Made by a program: the position numbers and the translations under genes. DNA of 64,000 bases from Rhizobium sp. G21. Lineage in GTDB: Bacteria; Pseudomonadota; Alphaproteobacteria; Rhizobiales; Rhizobiaceae. Below, in pieces: positions 44,142 through 55,111 of this stretch; positions within the stretch are counted from its first letter, which is position 1; each line of letters opens with the position of its first letter. The stretch is from positions 1,612,001-1,676,000 of the forward strand of contig NZ_JACFXW010000001.1 in NCBI RefSeq assembly GCF_014158035.1, in the 5' to 3' direction. The notes under the pieces are model-generated. The model made no database searches. It had not been told where the DNA came from and was given only the letters and a program-made list of their open reading frames with translations.

Positions 44142-46838
44142 TCAGCCGACCTCGTCGAGGCGCTGTAGCGGCATCCAACTGCGCGCCTTGAGGAAGGGGA
44201 GCAGATCGGCGGGGCTCATGGGGCGGGCAAGGGCGTAACCTTGCAGATAGTGGCAACCGAGGTCGCGCAGGATGTCCGCATGCTCCATGGTCTCCACCCC
44301 TTCGGCGACGATCTCGATGCCGCGCGAGCGGCCGATATCGATGATCGACCGCACCAATTGCTGCTGAGCCTTCGATTCCACGATCGGCTGGATGAGTTGC
44401 CGGTCGATCTTGAGCCGCCGTGGCGTCAGCTTCAGGAGAGTGACGATCGACGCATAGCCGGTGCCGAAATCGTCGATCTCGATGTCGATGCCGAGAGCGC
44501 GGATCTTCTCGATCTGCGGCACGAGCTCGCCGTCGTGACCGTCGAAGGAGATGGATTCCAGGAGTTCGAAAGACAGGGAGCCCGGCAGGATCGGCAATGC
44601 GGCCAGCCGTTCGATGAGACCCTCCTCGCGCAAACGCTGGGCGGAGATGTTGACCGACACCTTCTGCACCGGCATGCCGGCGAGCTTCAGGCGGTTGAGC
44701 TGCATCAGGGCCTGGTTGAGTATGATCTCGTCGATCGCAGCCAGGACCTTGAGGTTTTCGGCGATCTTGAGAAACGCGTCTGCCCCGAGCAGACCTTTGA
44801 CCGGATGATCCCAGCGCGCCAGCGCTTCCAGCCCGACGACTTCCAGCGTCGCGGCGTCGAATTGCGGCTGGAAGAAGGAGATGAATTCGTTCTGCTCGAG
44901 CCCGCGCAAAATGTCGTCAGCCGTCTTCTTCGTGTGGACGGCGTTGAGCCGAAGCGTCTCGTTGAAGCGTTCGACGCGATTGCGGCCCCGTCTTTTAGCC
45001 TCGTAGAGAGCGATGTCGGCGTCGACGAGCAGTTGCTCCACAGGTTCCGAAGCATCCGTGCGCGAAGCGATGCCGATGCTGGCGCCCACGCGGCATTCGT
45101 GGCCCTCGTAATCGACAGGCTTGCTCAGGGCTTCGACGAGCCGGCTCGCCATGTCGGAATGCTCCTCGGCCGAGCCCGGCATGCGCGAAACCACGACGAA
45201 TTCATCGCCGCCGATGCGGGCGACGAAATCGCTGCCGCGGACATTGAGTTTCAGCGCCTGGGCGGCGTGCTTGAGGATCACGTCGCCCGCGGCGTGACCG
45301 AGCGTATCGTTGATGTCCTTGAAGCGATCGAGATCGATATGCAGGACCGTGACGTCCATTTCGCCACCGGCGTCTTCCATATCGGCGAGGATCTGATCGA
45401 GATAACGTCTGTTCGGAAGGCCAGTGAGCGCGTCGTGCAGCGCAGCGTTCTCCATGCGGAGATGCGCCTTTTCGAGTTCGCGATGCTGATCTTCGGCTTG
45501 GCGCTTGGCGCGCCGGAGATCGGCCTGCAGGCGTATGTCTTGGGTGACGTCCCAGTTGACGCCGACGATCTTCTTGCGTCCCTTGCCATCCAGGTAGGCG
45601 TTGCCGATCGCGCGGATGAAGCGGATAGCGCCGTCTTTGCCGACGACGCGGAATTCGCTGCGATATTCTCCGCCGTTCGTCACCACTTCGGTGAATTCGC
45701 GCTGCGCCTGCGCAAAATCGGCAGGATGCAGCGTGTCCTTCCAGTCCTCGTAGGTGGCGGTGCGCGCATCCGGCGGCAATCCATAGAGCACCTTCATGCG
45801 TTCGTCCCAGACGAGCAGGTTGGCCGCGGGATCGAACTCCCACACGCCGATCTGCGACGTCTCGAGCGCCACCTGCAGGCGGCGAGAGAGAAGCCTCATC
45901 GCTTCTTCACGTTCGTGGATCGCCACCAGGTTGCGCTGCCGCTCCTGCATCAGTCGCCCGGCCCAGACCATCGGCAACACAACGATCGTCTCGGCGAGCA
46001 ACAGTTGAAGGCGAAACAGCCAGACATCGGCGAGCGAGAGGCCGAAGCCGGATTTCGGGGCGGCGGAAATGATCCATGTTTCGCGCCCTACGTCCAGAGT
46101 CACCGACACACGGTCGGCGGACAACAGTGTCTCGTCTCCAAAAAAATGGTCCAGCTGCAACCCGTCCTCGGTCCGCGCGCCGATAGCCAGTCGGTCGGTA
46201 TTCTGCGCGTCCAAGAGGCCGCTGCGCTCATACAGCGCGGCTAGATTGACCACGGAAGATAAAATGCCCCAGAACTCACGCCTGCCATTCTCCATCGGCA
46301 GGAAGACCGGCAGTCGGATGATGAGGGCCTCACCACCCTGAACCAGCTTGACAGGTCCGGTGATGACGGGAGCGCCACTGTCGCGCGCCGTCAGCACGGC
46401 GTCGCGTTGAGACGGAAGTTTCATGTAATCGAGGCCGATGACGGCGGTGTTCGGCGCATAGGGGTGAACCATGCGCACCACCAAACCAGGCGCAGCGGCG
46501 ACGTTTATGATCTGGGACTGACCCTGGATCACCTGCGCCGCGATTTCGGAGAATTGCGCCTGCTGCATGGCGGGAAGCGCTTCTATGGTGGCGACGAGAC
46601 CGCGCATCAGATGCAAATTGCCGCGGATATCGCTGTCGAGCCTGGAAGCGATCTGATTCAGGCGATCCAGGGAGGCGAGACGCTTTTGCTGATAGGCAGA
46701 GGATTGGTGCAGCCAGTCGGCGTAAACCAAGATGCCAACCATCGCCACGATAGCCACGAGAGCCGGCACATAGTGGAGAGACAAGAAGCCGAGAAGCCTT
46801 CTTCGTCTCCGAGTGGAATCCGCCGCCCCGTCAGACAT
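44142..46838 (-). CDS. CHASE-PAS-GGDEF-EAL cyclic-di-GMP enzyme
   Basis: 898-residue membrane protein. Helix 1 (YVPALVAIVAMVGILVYADW) is followed by a periplasmic CHASE domain (~60-260), helix 2, a PAS domain with PAC (FDPAANLLVWDERMKVLYGL; RFIRAIGNAYLDGKGRKKIV), GGDEF (ARIGGDEFVVV, intact) and EAL (GLEALARWDHP; IDDFGTGYAS, intact). An RGSD inhibitory I-site stands five residues before GGDEF. Both cyclase and phosphodiesterase activities are therefore possible. Monocistronic by spacing. Confidence 0.94.
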   Translation of the reverse strand: MSDGAADSTRRRRRLLGFLSLHYVPALVAIVAMVGILVYADWLHQSSAYQQKRLASLDRLNQIASRLDSDIRGNLHLMRGLVATIEALPAMQQAQFSEIAAQVIQGQSQIINVAAAPGLVVRMVHPYAPNTAVIGLDYMKLPSQRDAVLTARDSGAPVITGPVKLVQGGEALIIRLPVFLPMENGRREFWGILSSVVNLAALYERSGLLDAQNTDRLAIGARTEDGLQLDHFFGDETLLSADRVSVTLDVGRETWIISAAPKSGFGLSLADVWLFRLQLLLAETIVVLPMVWAGRLMQERQRNLVAIHEREEAMRLLSRRLQVALETSQIGVWEFDPAANLLVWDERMKVLYGLPPDARTATYEDWKDTLHPADFAQAQREFTEVVTNGGEYRSEFRVVGKDGAIRFIRAIGNAYLDGKGRKKIVGVNWDVTQDIRLQADLRRAKRQAEDQHRELEKAHLRMENAALHDALTGLPNRRYLDQILADMEDAGGEMDVTVLHIDLDRFKDINDTLGHAAGDVILKHAAQALKLNVRGSDFVARIGGDEFVVVSRMPGSAEEHSDMASRLVEALSKPVDYEGHECRVGASIGIASRTDASEPVEQLLVDADIALYEAKRRGRNRVERFNETLRLNAVHTKKTADDILRGLEQNEFISFFQPQFDAATLEVVGLEALARWDHPVKGLLGADAFLKIAENLKVLAAIDEIILNQALMQLNRLKLAGMPVQKVSVNISAQRLREEGLIERLAALPILPGSLSFELLESISFDGHDGELVPQIEKIRALGIDIEIDDFGTGYASIVTLLKLTPRRLKIDRQLIQPIVESKAQQQLVRSIIDIGRSRGIEIVAEGVETMEHADILRDLGCHYLQGYALARPMSPADLLPFLKARSWMPLQRLDEVG

Positions 46839-46984
46839 TCCTTGTTACGCCCTTACAAATATACGGTATTTTGCCCCATTTGATCTCAGGTGTAACTTTG
46901 CCGTCTTAACAAGGGATTTCGACGCACTCCTAGATTTTGACTGGCGTGGAATGAGGGGAAACAAGGTTAAGTTTTACCGCCCGA

Positions 46985-47296
46985 TCAGAGAACCAGCCTA
47001 TACACATGGGTCGACTTGTCGATGACGGGCGCACGGTCCGGGTCCGGCCAGTTCATCGTATCGGACGGCACCCAACCGCGCTGGCCATCTGCGATGACCT
47101 CACACCAGCCGGTGTCGCGTTCGCAGCCGATCACCTTCAACCCCTGCCCCCAGGCGATCAAACCGATGCGCGGAAAATCCATGGAAGGGCCGCCATAGAG
47201 ACGCATGGAATTCTTGGCGAGAGCGATGTCCTCTGCAAGCGCTGCAGACGGGGCGCCGATTGCGACGGCAAGCAAGATCGCGGACAGGATCTTCAT
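46985..47296 (-). CDS. Exported SH3-domain protein
   Basis: 103-residue protein with a signal peptide (ILSAILLAVAIGAPSAALA) and a bacterial SH3 domain (MRLYGGPSMDFPRIGLIAWG; GCERDTGWCEVIADGQRGWV). The two Cys around RDTGW could form a disulfide. Such proteins are periplasmic and may bind peptidoglycan. An EcfG-like motif lies at 47356-47380, 60 nt upstream, so it is a candidate stress-regulon member. Confidence 0.8.
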   Translation of the reverse strand: MKILSAILLAVAIGAPSAALAEDIALAKNSMRLYGGPSMDFPRIGLIAWGQGLKVIGCERDTGWCEVIADGQRGWVPSDTMNWPDPDRAPVIDKSTHVYRLVL

Positions 47297-47355
47297 TTTC
47301 CTATCTCCTGAAGCCCGAGTTTTTCAGGCGGTTGAGGTGAATTCTTCGCTGGGGA

Positions 47356-47380
47356 AATGCGGCGACGGCAGGAAGGTTCC
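47356..47380 (-). promoter_or_regulatory. EcfG-like promoter of the SH3 protein gene
   Basis: On the minus strand GGAAC, 16 nt, CATT. Same -35, spacing and -10 variant as at phyR, the DUF883 gene and the Crp/Fnr gene. Confidence 0.52.
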
Positions 47381-47487
47381 GCGGCTTGACAGACTCACGA
47401 GGACGTGATCGGGCATACGGAAGCCTCGATCGGGAACTCTTGCGCGAACCGGGCTTTTGTCTGACAGTGCGCCGAAGGGAGCCCGAC

Positions 47488-48151
<664 letters not shown>

Positions 48152-48154
48152 GGC

Positions 48155-48346
48155 TCAGATGCGCCGGGCGACGGCGAACAGGCCGAGCCCTGCCAGAATC
48201 ATGCCGCCGCCCCACCAGATCCAGCTGCGATCATTGATCATGAAGCTCTGCTCGGGATAGGGAAACAACCCGCTTCCCTGTCCCATCCAGATCAGGCCCA
48301 TCAAGGCGATCAGCAGGCCTGCGCCCATCAAAATCTTGCGCGTCAT
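48155..48346 (-). CDS. Small two-helix membrane protein
   Basis: 63-residue protein with two membrane helices (ILMGAGLLIALMGLIWMG; WWGGGMILAGLGLFAVARRI) joined by a short polar loop. No known domain. Its stop is 3 nt from the convergent sulfite-oxidase-like gene. It is probably real, since the composition and start (MTRKILMG) are typical, but its function is unknown. Confidence 0.65.
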   Translation of the reverse strand: MTRKILMGAGLLIALMGLIWMGQGSGLFPYPEQSFMINDRSWIWWGGGMILAGLGLFAVARRI

Positions 48347-48417
48347 TCGACACCTCCGCTTTTAACATCCTACGCGTTTTCCCCGCCGGCGGCTCACCTT
48401 TTCGCGGTCGTCGGACG

Positions 48418-49530
48418 TTAGCGGAGGAAAGCGCGGAAGCGGCGCAAAGATATGGCGAACAGCACGCCGCCGATGGCGATCAGCGCCAGAAACTGAGGCC
48501 AGACCACTGAAAGACCGGCGCCCCGAAAGAGGATCGCCTGACCAAGCATGACGAAATGCGTGGTCGGCGCCGCCAGCATGATGTCCTGAATGATCATCGG
48601 CATGCTTTCGCGCGGCGTCACCCCGCCCGAGAGAACCTGGAGCGGGATCATCACCAGCATCAGCAGCATTCCGAATTGCGGCATCGAGCCGGCGGTGGTG
48701 GCGAGAAAGATGCCGAGCGATGTCGTGGCGAAGAGATGCAGCGCCACGCCGGCAAGAAACAGCCCGAGCGACCCCTGGATCGGCACGTCGAGAAGACCAT
48801 TGATGACGACGGTGATCGAGAAGGCGGACGCGACGAGGACCGCAAGCCCCATCGACCAGATCTTGCTCAGCATGATTTCCGTGCTGGTCACCGGCATCAC
48901 CAGGAGATGCTCCACCGTGCCGTGTTCGCGCTCGCGGATCAGGGCCGCGCCGGTCAAGACGATGGCCAGCATGGTGATGGAAGTGATCAGATTGACGATG
49001 GCGCCGAACCACATCGAGTCGCGCTGTGGATTGAAGCGGTTGCGCATCACGAGATCCGGGCCGACCCTCGCCGAACCGCGACTGTGATCGACGAATTCGT
49101 TGATCTCGGAGTTTACGATCGACTGGATGTAGCCATTGCCGCTGAAGGCCTGCGTCATGCGCGTAGCGTCGACGTTGAGCTGCAGCGTCGGCTGGCGGCC
49201 GGCCAGCAAGTCGCGCTGAAAATCGGTGGGGATGTCGAGCGCGAAAGTGTCGAGACCGGCGTCCATGCGTCGGTCCATCTCGGAAATATCAATCAGCTTC
49301 GGCGTCGTGAAATAAGGGGGATAAAAGGCGGTTTCGATGCGCCCCGACAAAGGCGATCGGTCCTCGTCGACGATGGCGATGGCGGCGTGATTGAGCGCGT
49401 CCGGCATGGCGCGGGAGGCCGTATAGACCGATATGGTGAAGGAATAGACGATCAAAATCATCAGCATCGTATCCCGGAAGAGGCCGCGGATTTCCTTGAC
49501 GCCGAGAATGTAGATATTCGCGAGCCGCAT
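48418..49530 (-). CDS. ABC-2 type export permease
   Basis: 370-residue membrane protein of the YhhJ/YbhR type. It has an N-terminal helix (MLMILIVYSFTISVYTASRA), a large periplasmic domain (~45-170) and five C-terminal helices. The ABC-2 signature ALIREREHGTVEHLLVMPVT is present. It is the last gene of the HlyD-ATPase-permease operon; its start is 3 nt after the stop of the fused ABC gene. Confidence 0.92.
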   Translation of the reverse strand: MRLANIYILGVKEIRGLFRDTMLMILIVYSFTISVYTASRAMPDALNHAAIAIVDEDRSPLSGRIETAFYPPYFTTPKLIDISEMDRRMDAGLDTFALDIPTDFQRDLLAGRQPTLQLNVDATRMTQAFSGNGYIQSIVNSEINEFVDHSRGSARVGPDLVMRNRFNPQRDSMWFGAIVNLITSITMLAIVLTGAALIREREHGTVEHLLVMPVTSTEIMLSKIWSMGLAVLVASAFSITVVINGLLDVPIQGSLGLFLAGVALHLFATTSLGIFLATTAGSMPQFGMLLMLVMIPLQVLSGGVTPRESMPMIIQDIMLAAPTTHFVMLGQAILFRGAGLSVVWPQFLALIAIGGVLFAISLRRFRAFLR

Positions 49531-49533
49531 GGG

Positions 49534-52269
49534 TCATTTTGCCTGTTTGTTGAGAAGACCGATGCTGAGCGCCATCAGCACGGGGATCGTCAGCAGGATC
49601 GGCCAGAAGGCGCCGGACAGGGCTTGAAAATCGAGCCCCTTGGAAAAGGCGCCGCGGGCGATGTTCATGAAATAGGTGGACGGATAGATCTCGCCGATGA
49701 TCCGGGCGCTGCCCTGAAGCGAGGAGACCGGATCGATCATGCCGGAAAACTGGATGGCGGGAATAAGCGTCACGAGCGCGGTGGCGAAGACGGCGGCGAT
49801 CTGGCTCGACATGAAGGTGGAAACGAACAGGCCCATGGCGGTGGTGGCTGAGACATAGATGAAGCCGCCCAGCACGAAGCCGACGAGGCTGCCCTTGAAG
49901 GGGACGCCGAACAGGAGAACGGCGACGACGCCCATCAACAGGCAGTTGAACATGCCGATGGCGATATACGGCGCCTGTTTGCCGAGCAGGAATTCCAGCC
50001 GCGTCGCCGGCGTCACATAGAGATTGACGATCGAGCCCAGTTCCTTTTCGCGCACCACCGACAGAGCCGTCAGCATGGCCGGTATCAGGATGAGCAAAAG
50101 CGCGATCACCGCGGGAACCATGGCAACGAGGCTCTTGATCCCGTGATTGTAGCGATATCGCGTCTCGATGGTGAAATAGTTCGACGTGGCGGCGTCGCCG
50201 AGGAGCAGGCGAGACTTGGCCGCCAGCCAGCTATTGTGGATGCCTTGGACATAGCCGGCCATGGTTTCTGCGCGGGACGGCATGGAGGCGTCGATCCAGG
50301 CGGCGACCGACACCGTGTCGCCGCGCAACACGTCGCGGCCGAAACCGGGCGGAATTTCGATCGCCAGGCTGATGTCGCCATTCTTCATGCGCCGGTCGAG
50401 ATCGGCATAGTCGCGGATCGGCGACTTCTCGACGAAATAGCGCGAGCCCCTGATATCCAGCGCATAGTCGCGGCTGATGGAGGTGTCGTCGCGATCGAAC
50501 ACCGCAAAGGTAAGGTTCTCGACGTCGAGATTGATTCCATAGCCGATCACGAACATCAGGATCAGGCTGCCGAGCACGGCGAGCGTGGCGCGGATCGGGT
50601 CGCGCATCAGTTCCATGGCTTCGCGCTGGCTGTAGCTCAGGAGCCGCCGGGGGTCGAAGGCCCGGCGTTTCGGCATTTGAAAGACCGCTCTCGGTTGCGC
50701 CACAGGCTCGGGCGCTTCGGTTTTCGGCGCATTGCCGCTCGCGTCCTCCAAATAGGCGATGAAGGCTGTTTCCAGATCGGCGGCGCCCCGGCGTCGCATG
50801 ATTTCCGCGGGCGTATCGCTGACCAGCACCTTGCCGCCATGCATCAGCGAAACGCGGTCGCAGCGGGCCGCCTCGTTCATGAAATGGGTGGAGATGAAGA
50901 TCGTGACATTGTCGCGGCGCGACAGATCGGCCAGCACCCGCCAGAAATCGTCGCGCGCCACCGGATCGACGCCGGAGGTCGGCTCGTCGAGGATCAGGAT
51001 TTCCGGACGATGGATCAGCGCCACCGCGAGCGAGAGGCGCTGGCGCACGCCGAGCGGCAAGCCGTCCGGCAAGTCGTCCATGATGGCGTCGAGGCCGAAG
51101 CGCCCGGCGAGTTCGACGATGCGCGGCTGGATGGTCTCTGCCGGCAAATGAAACAGACGCGCATGCAATTCGAGGTTCTGCCGGACGCTCAGTTCGGTAT
51201 AGAGCGAGAAAGCCTGCGACATGTAACCGACCCGGCCGCGCGCCTCCATGTCGCCGGCGTCGATCTCGCGGCCGAACAGCCGCGCTTTTCCCTCGGTGGC
51301 CGGCAGAAGGCCGGTCAGCATCTTCATGGTCGTGCTCTTGCCGCAGCCGTTGGAGCCGAGAAAGCCGAAGATCTCGCCCCGCGGGATCGCGAAGCTGACA
51401 TCGCTGACGGCGGTGAAATCGCCGAAGCGCATGGTCAGATGTTCCGCCTCGATGGCGAGGTCGCCGTCCGCGTTCTTGCGCGGCGGGATCGAGACGGGTT
51501 GGTGGCCACGACCGACCTCTTGGGGCAGTAGCGCAATGAAGGCTTCGTCGAGATCACGCGTTCCGGTGCGCGCCAGGATATCCGCCGGCGCGCCCTCTGC
51601 CAGAACCTTGCCGGCGTTCATCGCCACCAGCCAGTCGAAGCCTGCGGCCTCTTCCATATAGGCAGTGGCCACCAGCACGCTCATATTTGGCCGACCGGCG
51701 CGGATGACGTCGATCATCTGCCAGAACTGCCGGCGCGACAGGGGATCGACGCCGGTGGTCGGCTCGTCGAGGATCAGGAGATCGGGATCATGCACCAGCG
51801 CGCAGCACAGGCCGAGCTTCTGTTTCATGCCGCCCGACAGTTTTTCGGCAGGGCGATCGACGAAAGGATGCAAGCCGGTGCGTGTCACGAGATCGACGAT
51901 CCGCGCCTTGCGCTCGGCCCCGCCCTGACCGAACAGCCGCCCGAAGAAATCGATATTCTCGTAGACCGACAGGGTCGGATAGAGGTTCTTGCCGAGGCCC
52001 TGCGGCATATAGGCGATGCGCGGGCAGAGATCGGCGCGAACCGACGGCCTGCCCATATCGCCGCCCAGCACCGTGACGGAGCCCGACTGGATGGCGCGCG
52101 CGCCGGAGATCAGCGACATCAGGCTGGATTTGCCGACGCCGTCAGGCCCGATCAGCCCTACCATGCGCCCGACGGGAATATCGAGCGTGACGTCATCCAG
52201 CGCCTGGGTCTGACCATAAGTGAGGCTGACGCCGGAGAGGCGGATCACGGGCTCCTCGGCCGAGGTCAT
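49534..52269 (-). CDS. Fused ABC exporter: two ATPase domains plus ABC-2 permease
   Basis: 911-residue protein of the RbbA/YhiH type. ATPase 1: Walker [14 protein letters not shown], signature [11 protein letters not shown]. ATPase 2: Walker [14 protein letters not shown], with a degenerate signature [11 protein letters not shown] that is usual in this family, then DEPTSGVDP. The C-terminal ~370 residues form an ABC-2 permease ([40 protein letters not shown]). It overlaps the HlyD gene by 4 nt. Role: probably export of a drug or other hydrophobic compound; substrate unknown. Confidence 0.93.
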   Translation of the reverse strand: MTSAEEPVIRLSGVSLTYGQTQALDDVTLDIPVGRMVGLIGPDGVGKSSLMSLISGARAIQSGSVTVLGGDMGRPSVRADLCPRIAYMPQGLGKNLYPTLSVYENIDFFGRLFGQGGAERKARIVDLVTRTGLHPFVDRPAEKLSGGMKQKLGLCCALVHDPDLLILDEPTTGVDPLSRRQFWQMIDVIRAGRPNMSVLVATAYMEEAAGFDWLVAMNAGKVLAEGAPADILARTGTRDLDEAFIALLPQEVGRGHQPVSIPPRKNADGDLAIEAEHLTMRFGDFTAVSDVSFAIPRGEIFGFLGSNGCGKSTTMKMLTGLLPATEGKARLFGREIDAGDMEARGRVGYMSQAFSLYTELSVRQNLELHARLFHLPAETIQPRIVELAGRFGLDAIMDDLPDGLPLGVRQRLSLAVALIHRPEILILDEPTSGVDPVARDDFWRVLADLSRRDNVTIFISTHFMNEAARCDRVSLMHGGKVLVSDTPAEIMRRRGAADLETAFIAYLEDASGNAPKTEAPEPVAQPRAVFQMPKRRAFDPRRLLSYSQREAMELMRDPIRATLAVLGSLILMFVIGYGINLDVENLTFAVFDRDDTSISRDYALDIRGSRYFVEKSPIRDYADLDRRMKNGDISLAIEIPPGFGRDVLRGDTVSVAAWIDASMPSRAETMAGYVQGIHNSWLAAKSRLLLGDAATSNYFTIETRYRYNHGIKSLVAMVPAVIALLLILIPAMLTALSVVREKELGSIVNLYVTPATRLEFLLGKQAPYIAIGMFNCLLMGVVAVLLFGVPFKGSLVGFVLGGFIYVSATTAMGLFVSTFMSSQIAAVFATALVTLIPAIQFSGMIDPVSSLQGSARIIGEIYPSTYFMNIARGAFSKGLDFQALSGAFWPILLTIPVLMALSIGLLNKQAK

Positions 52270-53339
52270 TTGACGAGACCCTTATCGAGATCGGCGGGCC
52301 AGGCGACGGTTTTGTCGAGCCGAACATAAGCCACGCCCGGCAATCCGGTCTTCACATAGGAGATATATTTGCGCAGCAGGTCCGGCGAGATATGCGCGCG
52401 GACGCGGAACATCAGCTTCTGCCGTTCCTCCTCTGTCTCCACCGTCTTCGGCGTAAACTGCGCGACGTCGGAGACAAAGGAGACTGTCGCGGGAATGACG
52501 TATTGCGGGGCAGCATCGAGAACCAACCTGGCTTCCGCGCCGAGCGCCAGCTTGCCCGCCAGTTCGGATGGCAAAAAGAACGTCATGTAGACGTCGGTGA
52601 GATCGACCATGTTGACGACACGGCCGCCGCTGGCCACGACCTCGCCGGGCTCGGCGACGACGTATTGAACGCGACCGTCGCGCGGCGCCTTCAACACGCC
52701 GTCGCGGATCTGGGTATCGACGGAATCGATCGCAGCGCGGCCTGCGTCTACAGCAGCTTCAGCATCCACCACCAGGGCGCGCGCTGCGCCGATGGCGGCG
52801 TCGGCGGCCGCCACGGATGCTTCGGCGGCCGCGAGGGCGGCGCGAGCGCCAGCCGCGGTCGCCCGGTCGTCGTCGAGCACCTGCAGCGCCACGGTGTTGG
52901 TCTGAGTCAGTTTTTCCGAGCGGGCGAGGCGTTTTGCGGCGGCGTCCAGTTGCGCCTGGCGCTGGGCGACCGTGGCCTCATACGCGCGCTTTTCCGCAAG
53001 CCGCTGTTGGACCTGGCTTTTGGCCGTATCGACGCCGATCACGGCGCGGCGGAGATCCGCCTCTGCCTGGCGCTTCTGGGCTTCGAGTTGTTGGGTGTCG
53101 ATCCGCGCCAGGATCTGGTCGAGATGGACGAAATCGCCCTCCTTGACCTCCAGGCTCGCGACACGCCCGGCGCTCTTGGCCGCGACATCGATCTCCACCG
53201 CTTCGATGCGACCATTTCCGGCGGCGACGCCGTCCGGCAACCCGTCTCCGGCATAGGTCTTGTAGCCGTAATAGCCGAATCCCGCCGCCAACGCAGCCGC
53301 AATCAGAAACGGCGTCATCCTCGAGGTCGCCATGATCAT
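52266..53339 (-). CDS. HlyD-family membrane fusion protein
   Basis: 357-residue periplasmic adaptor with one N-terminal helix ([20 protein letters not shown]). Biotinyl-lipoyl-like halves flank a long helical hairpin (residues ~95-210, Ala-rich coiled coil), followed by a beta-barrel ([20 protein letters not shown]). This is the YhiI type accompanying RbbA-like ABC exporters. First gene of the operon. Confidence 0.93.
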   Translation of the reverse strand: MIMATSRMTPFLIAAALAAGFGYYGYKTYAGDGLPDGVAAGNGRIEAVEIDVAAKSAGRVASLEVKEGDFVHLDQILARIDTQQLEAQKRQAEADLRRAVIGVDTAKSQVQQRLAEKRAYEATVAQRQAQLDAAAKRLARSEKLTQTNTVALQVLDDDRATAAGARAALAAAEASVAAADAAIGAARALVVDAEAAVDAGRAAIDSVDTQIRDGVLKAPRDGRVQYVVAEPGEVVASGGRVVNMVDLTDVYMTFFLPSELAGKLALGAEARLVLDAAPQYVIPATVSFVSDVAQFTPKTVETEEERQKLMFRVRAHISPDLLRKYISYVKTGLPGVAYVRLDKTVAWPADLDKGLVK

Positions 53340-53673
53340 GCCCTTTCTGGCGTGAGATCGGCCTGCGCTCGTCGGCTTGCAGCTTTGACGCTGAGCTCAT
53401 GCACGTGCCGGCACAACACCTCCGTGAATGTGGGGTCCCGCCTCTGGATGCCTGGCAAAAGGCCTCCGGCAGGGTGAGAGGGAGACTAGGGTGGGGCGGC
53501 GCTTCGGCCATGACATAAATCAAGCGCCGTGCAGTCGAGTTTGGACAAATGCGATCAAACGCCGCTGCGTCCCCGTCCGGAAGGTGAATGCCGGCTGAAC
53601 GGCCGGTTCAGCCCCGGTTCGGAGGTCGCGTGTTTTACTCGGCTCAAGATCGGGGCGTCACGGGAGCCGGACC
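53340..53673. other. Intergenic region before the exporter operon and DUF6894 gene
   Basis: 334 nt holding the divergent promoters. A perfect 8-bp inverted repeat GGCTGAAC / GTTCAGCC with a five-base loop is at 53593-53613, 60 nt before the DUF6894 start. No EcfG-type motif was seen. Confidence 0.5.
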
Positions 53674-53970
53674 ATGCAGACCTATTTCTTCGACATTCAC
53701 TGGAACGGCGAGATGCTCCAGGACGAAGATGGCGCTGCGCATTTCGACGAGGGCTCGGCGCTCTACTACGCCCGCGTGATCGCCAACCGGCTGGCGCGCG
53801 GGGCCGACGAAGCGGCGATCCGCATACATATCCGCACCGTCGACGGTCGCCCTTTCGCGATCGTCTCGCCCACGCCGCGCGGTCCCCTGCCCGTCAATCA
53901 GGCGCGGGTGCGCGCGATCGTCGAACGCGATCTCGATCGCAGGCGTATGGCGGAGGTCGCCGCGGCATGA
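53674..53970 (+). CDS. DUF6894-like small protein
   Basis: 98-residue protein, a single compact domain of the rhizobial type now grouped as DUF6894: it begins MQTYFFDIHWNGEMLQDEDG and contains IRTVDGRPFAIVSPTP. No signal peptide. Function unknown. It stands alone between the exporter operon and the convergent membrane-protein gene. Confidence 0.72.
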   Translation: MQTYFFDIHWNGEMLQDEDGAAHFDEGSALYYARVIANRLARGADEAAIRIHIRTVDGRPFAIVSPTPRGPLPVNQARVRAIVERDLDRRRMAEVAAA

Positions 53971-53976
53971 CGGCAA

Positions 53977-54603
53977 TCAACCGGCCGGTGGTCCGGCGCG
54001 GCGGGCCGGAGCGCGCAGCACCGCAATCGCCGTCAGCGCCGCCGCCGACGCCATGAGTAAAATCGTGGCGAACTTGCCGAAGCGCTGCCAGAGATAAGCG
54101 CCGACGGCGCTCCAGTCCGGGACTACCGGTGACGCCGTGTTGAAGCCTTCGGCGCTGAATTCGCATTGGATGAGCGCGGCGCCCGCCAGCGTCATATCGC
54201 GGTCGATGCGAGCCACAAGTTCGCCCGCCATCGGCTGCGCGGCCGGCAAGTCACGAAGCTTGAACAGCATCGTCTTGACGCCCGCAAGTTCGGCATGAGC
54301 GCATTCATTGAGCGGGTTCGCCTCGTCGGTGACGCTTCCCGGCACCAGGCCCCAGGCGCAATTGGCCGATTGCAGGCCGGTGAACATCACCAGCGCCCTG
54401 ATATCGGCGTCGCCTTGCCCGGTCTCCTCGGCGAGTTTCATGACATCGCTGCGATAGCGTGACAGCACCGCCATCTCGCCATGCGAGATGGCGGGGACCG
54501 GAACCCCGCTCGCATCGGCCGGCGCCCCGAACACATGCGCCTGCGACTCCGTCGCCAGACTGCCGGCAAACAGTATCAACGAGACCTGTCGCATCATCTG
54601 CAT
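53977..54603 (-). CDS. Uncharacterised exported/membrane protein
   Basis: 208-residue protein with a signal peptide (VSLILFAGSLATESQAHVFG), an extracytoplasmic domain with three Cys (SANCAWG, NECAHAE, IQCEFS) and a C-terminal membrane helix (FATILLMASAAALTAIAVLR). ATG 54603 follows GGGGAC. It is the last gene behind the MarR regulator and may be part of that unit. I recognise no family. Confidence 0.65.
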   Translation of the reverse strand: MQMMRQVSLILFAGSLATESQAHVFGAPADASGVPVPAISHGEMAVLSRYRSDVMKLAEETGQGDADIRALVMFTGLQSANCAWGLVPGSVTDEANPLNECAHAELAGVKTMLFKLRDLPAAQPMAGELVARIDRDMTLAGAALIQCEFSAEGFNTASPVVPDWSAVGAYLWQRFGKFATILLMASAAALTAIAVLRAPARRAGPPAG

Positions 54604-54644
54604 GTCCCCATTTTCTCCCACCTTGCGCCATTCAAGGCCCTCGA

Positions 54645-55109
54645 TCAATCCGACAGCTTTCGCAACAGATATAGCAGCGCCACGCGCTCGGCCGGATTGA
54701 GCGGGGCCATGGTCTGTTCCGAAATCGCGGGCCCGCGCGGCAGCATGGCGGCGAGCAGGTCTTTCCCTTCGCTCGTCAAGGACATGACCACTTTGCGCCC
54801 GTCGCTTTCGTCGCGCAGCACCTGCAGAAGTCCCCGCGCCTGCAGGCGGTCGACGATGCCGCGAATGGTCGCCTGATCGATGGCCGTCGCCTCGACCAGA
54901 TCGCGCTGCGAGCACGGCCCGCGATCCGACAGCGCGCAGAGGGTCACGAATTGCATCGAGGTCAGGTTCAGATCCTCGGCGAGGTTCTGGAAGATCGCCA
55001 GATGCCGCTGATAGGCGCGCCGCAGCAAGTGGCCGACCTGCCGGGTGACGACATAGACGTCGTCTCCCGTCTTCGCCGCCTGTGGTTCTTCTTGTGATCG
55101 CTCATCCAT
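54645..55109 (-). CDS. MarR-family transcriptional regulator
   Basis: 154-residue winged-helix dimer. DNA-binding core: LTSMQFVTLCALSDRGPCSQ, VEATAIDQATIRGIVDRLQA and RDESDGRKVVMSLTSEGKDL (wing with the conserved D-x-R). ATG 55109 lies 2 nt after the membrane-protein stop. By position it probably controls the polytopic membrane protein and possibly the ABC importer upstream. Ligand unknown. Confidence 0.92.
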   Translation of the reverse strand: MDERSQEEPQAAKTGDDVYVVTRQVGHLLRRAYQRHLAIFQNLAEDLNLTSMQFVTLCALSDRGPCSQRDLVEATAIDQATIRGIVDRLQARGLLQVLRDESDGRKVVMSLTSEGKDLLAAMLPRGPAISEQTMAPLNPAERVALLYLLRKLSD

Positions 55110-55111
55110 GC

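Noticed and set aside
47433..47457. GGAAC-N16-CTTT upstream of the sulfite-oxidase-like gene
   Set aside because: The -10 lacks the CGTT/CATT pattern of the other sites. It may be a weak promoter but is not supported enough.
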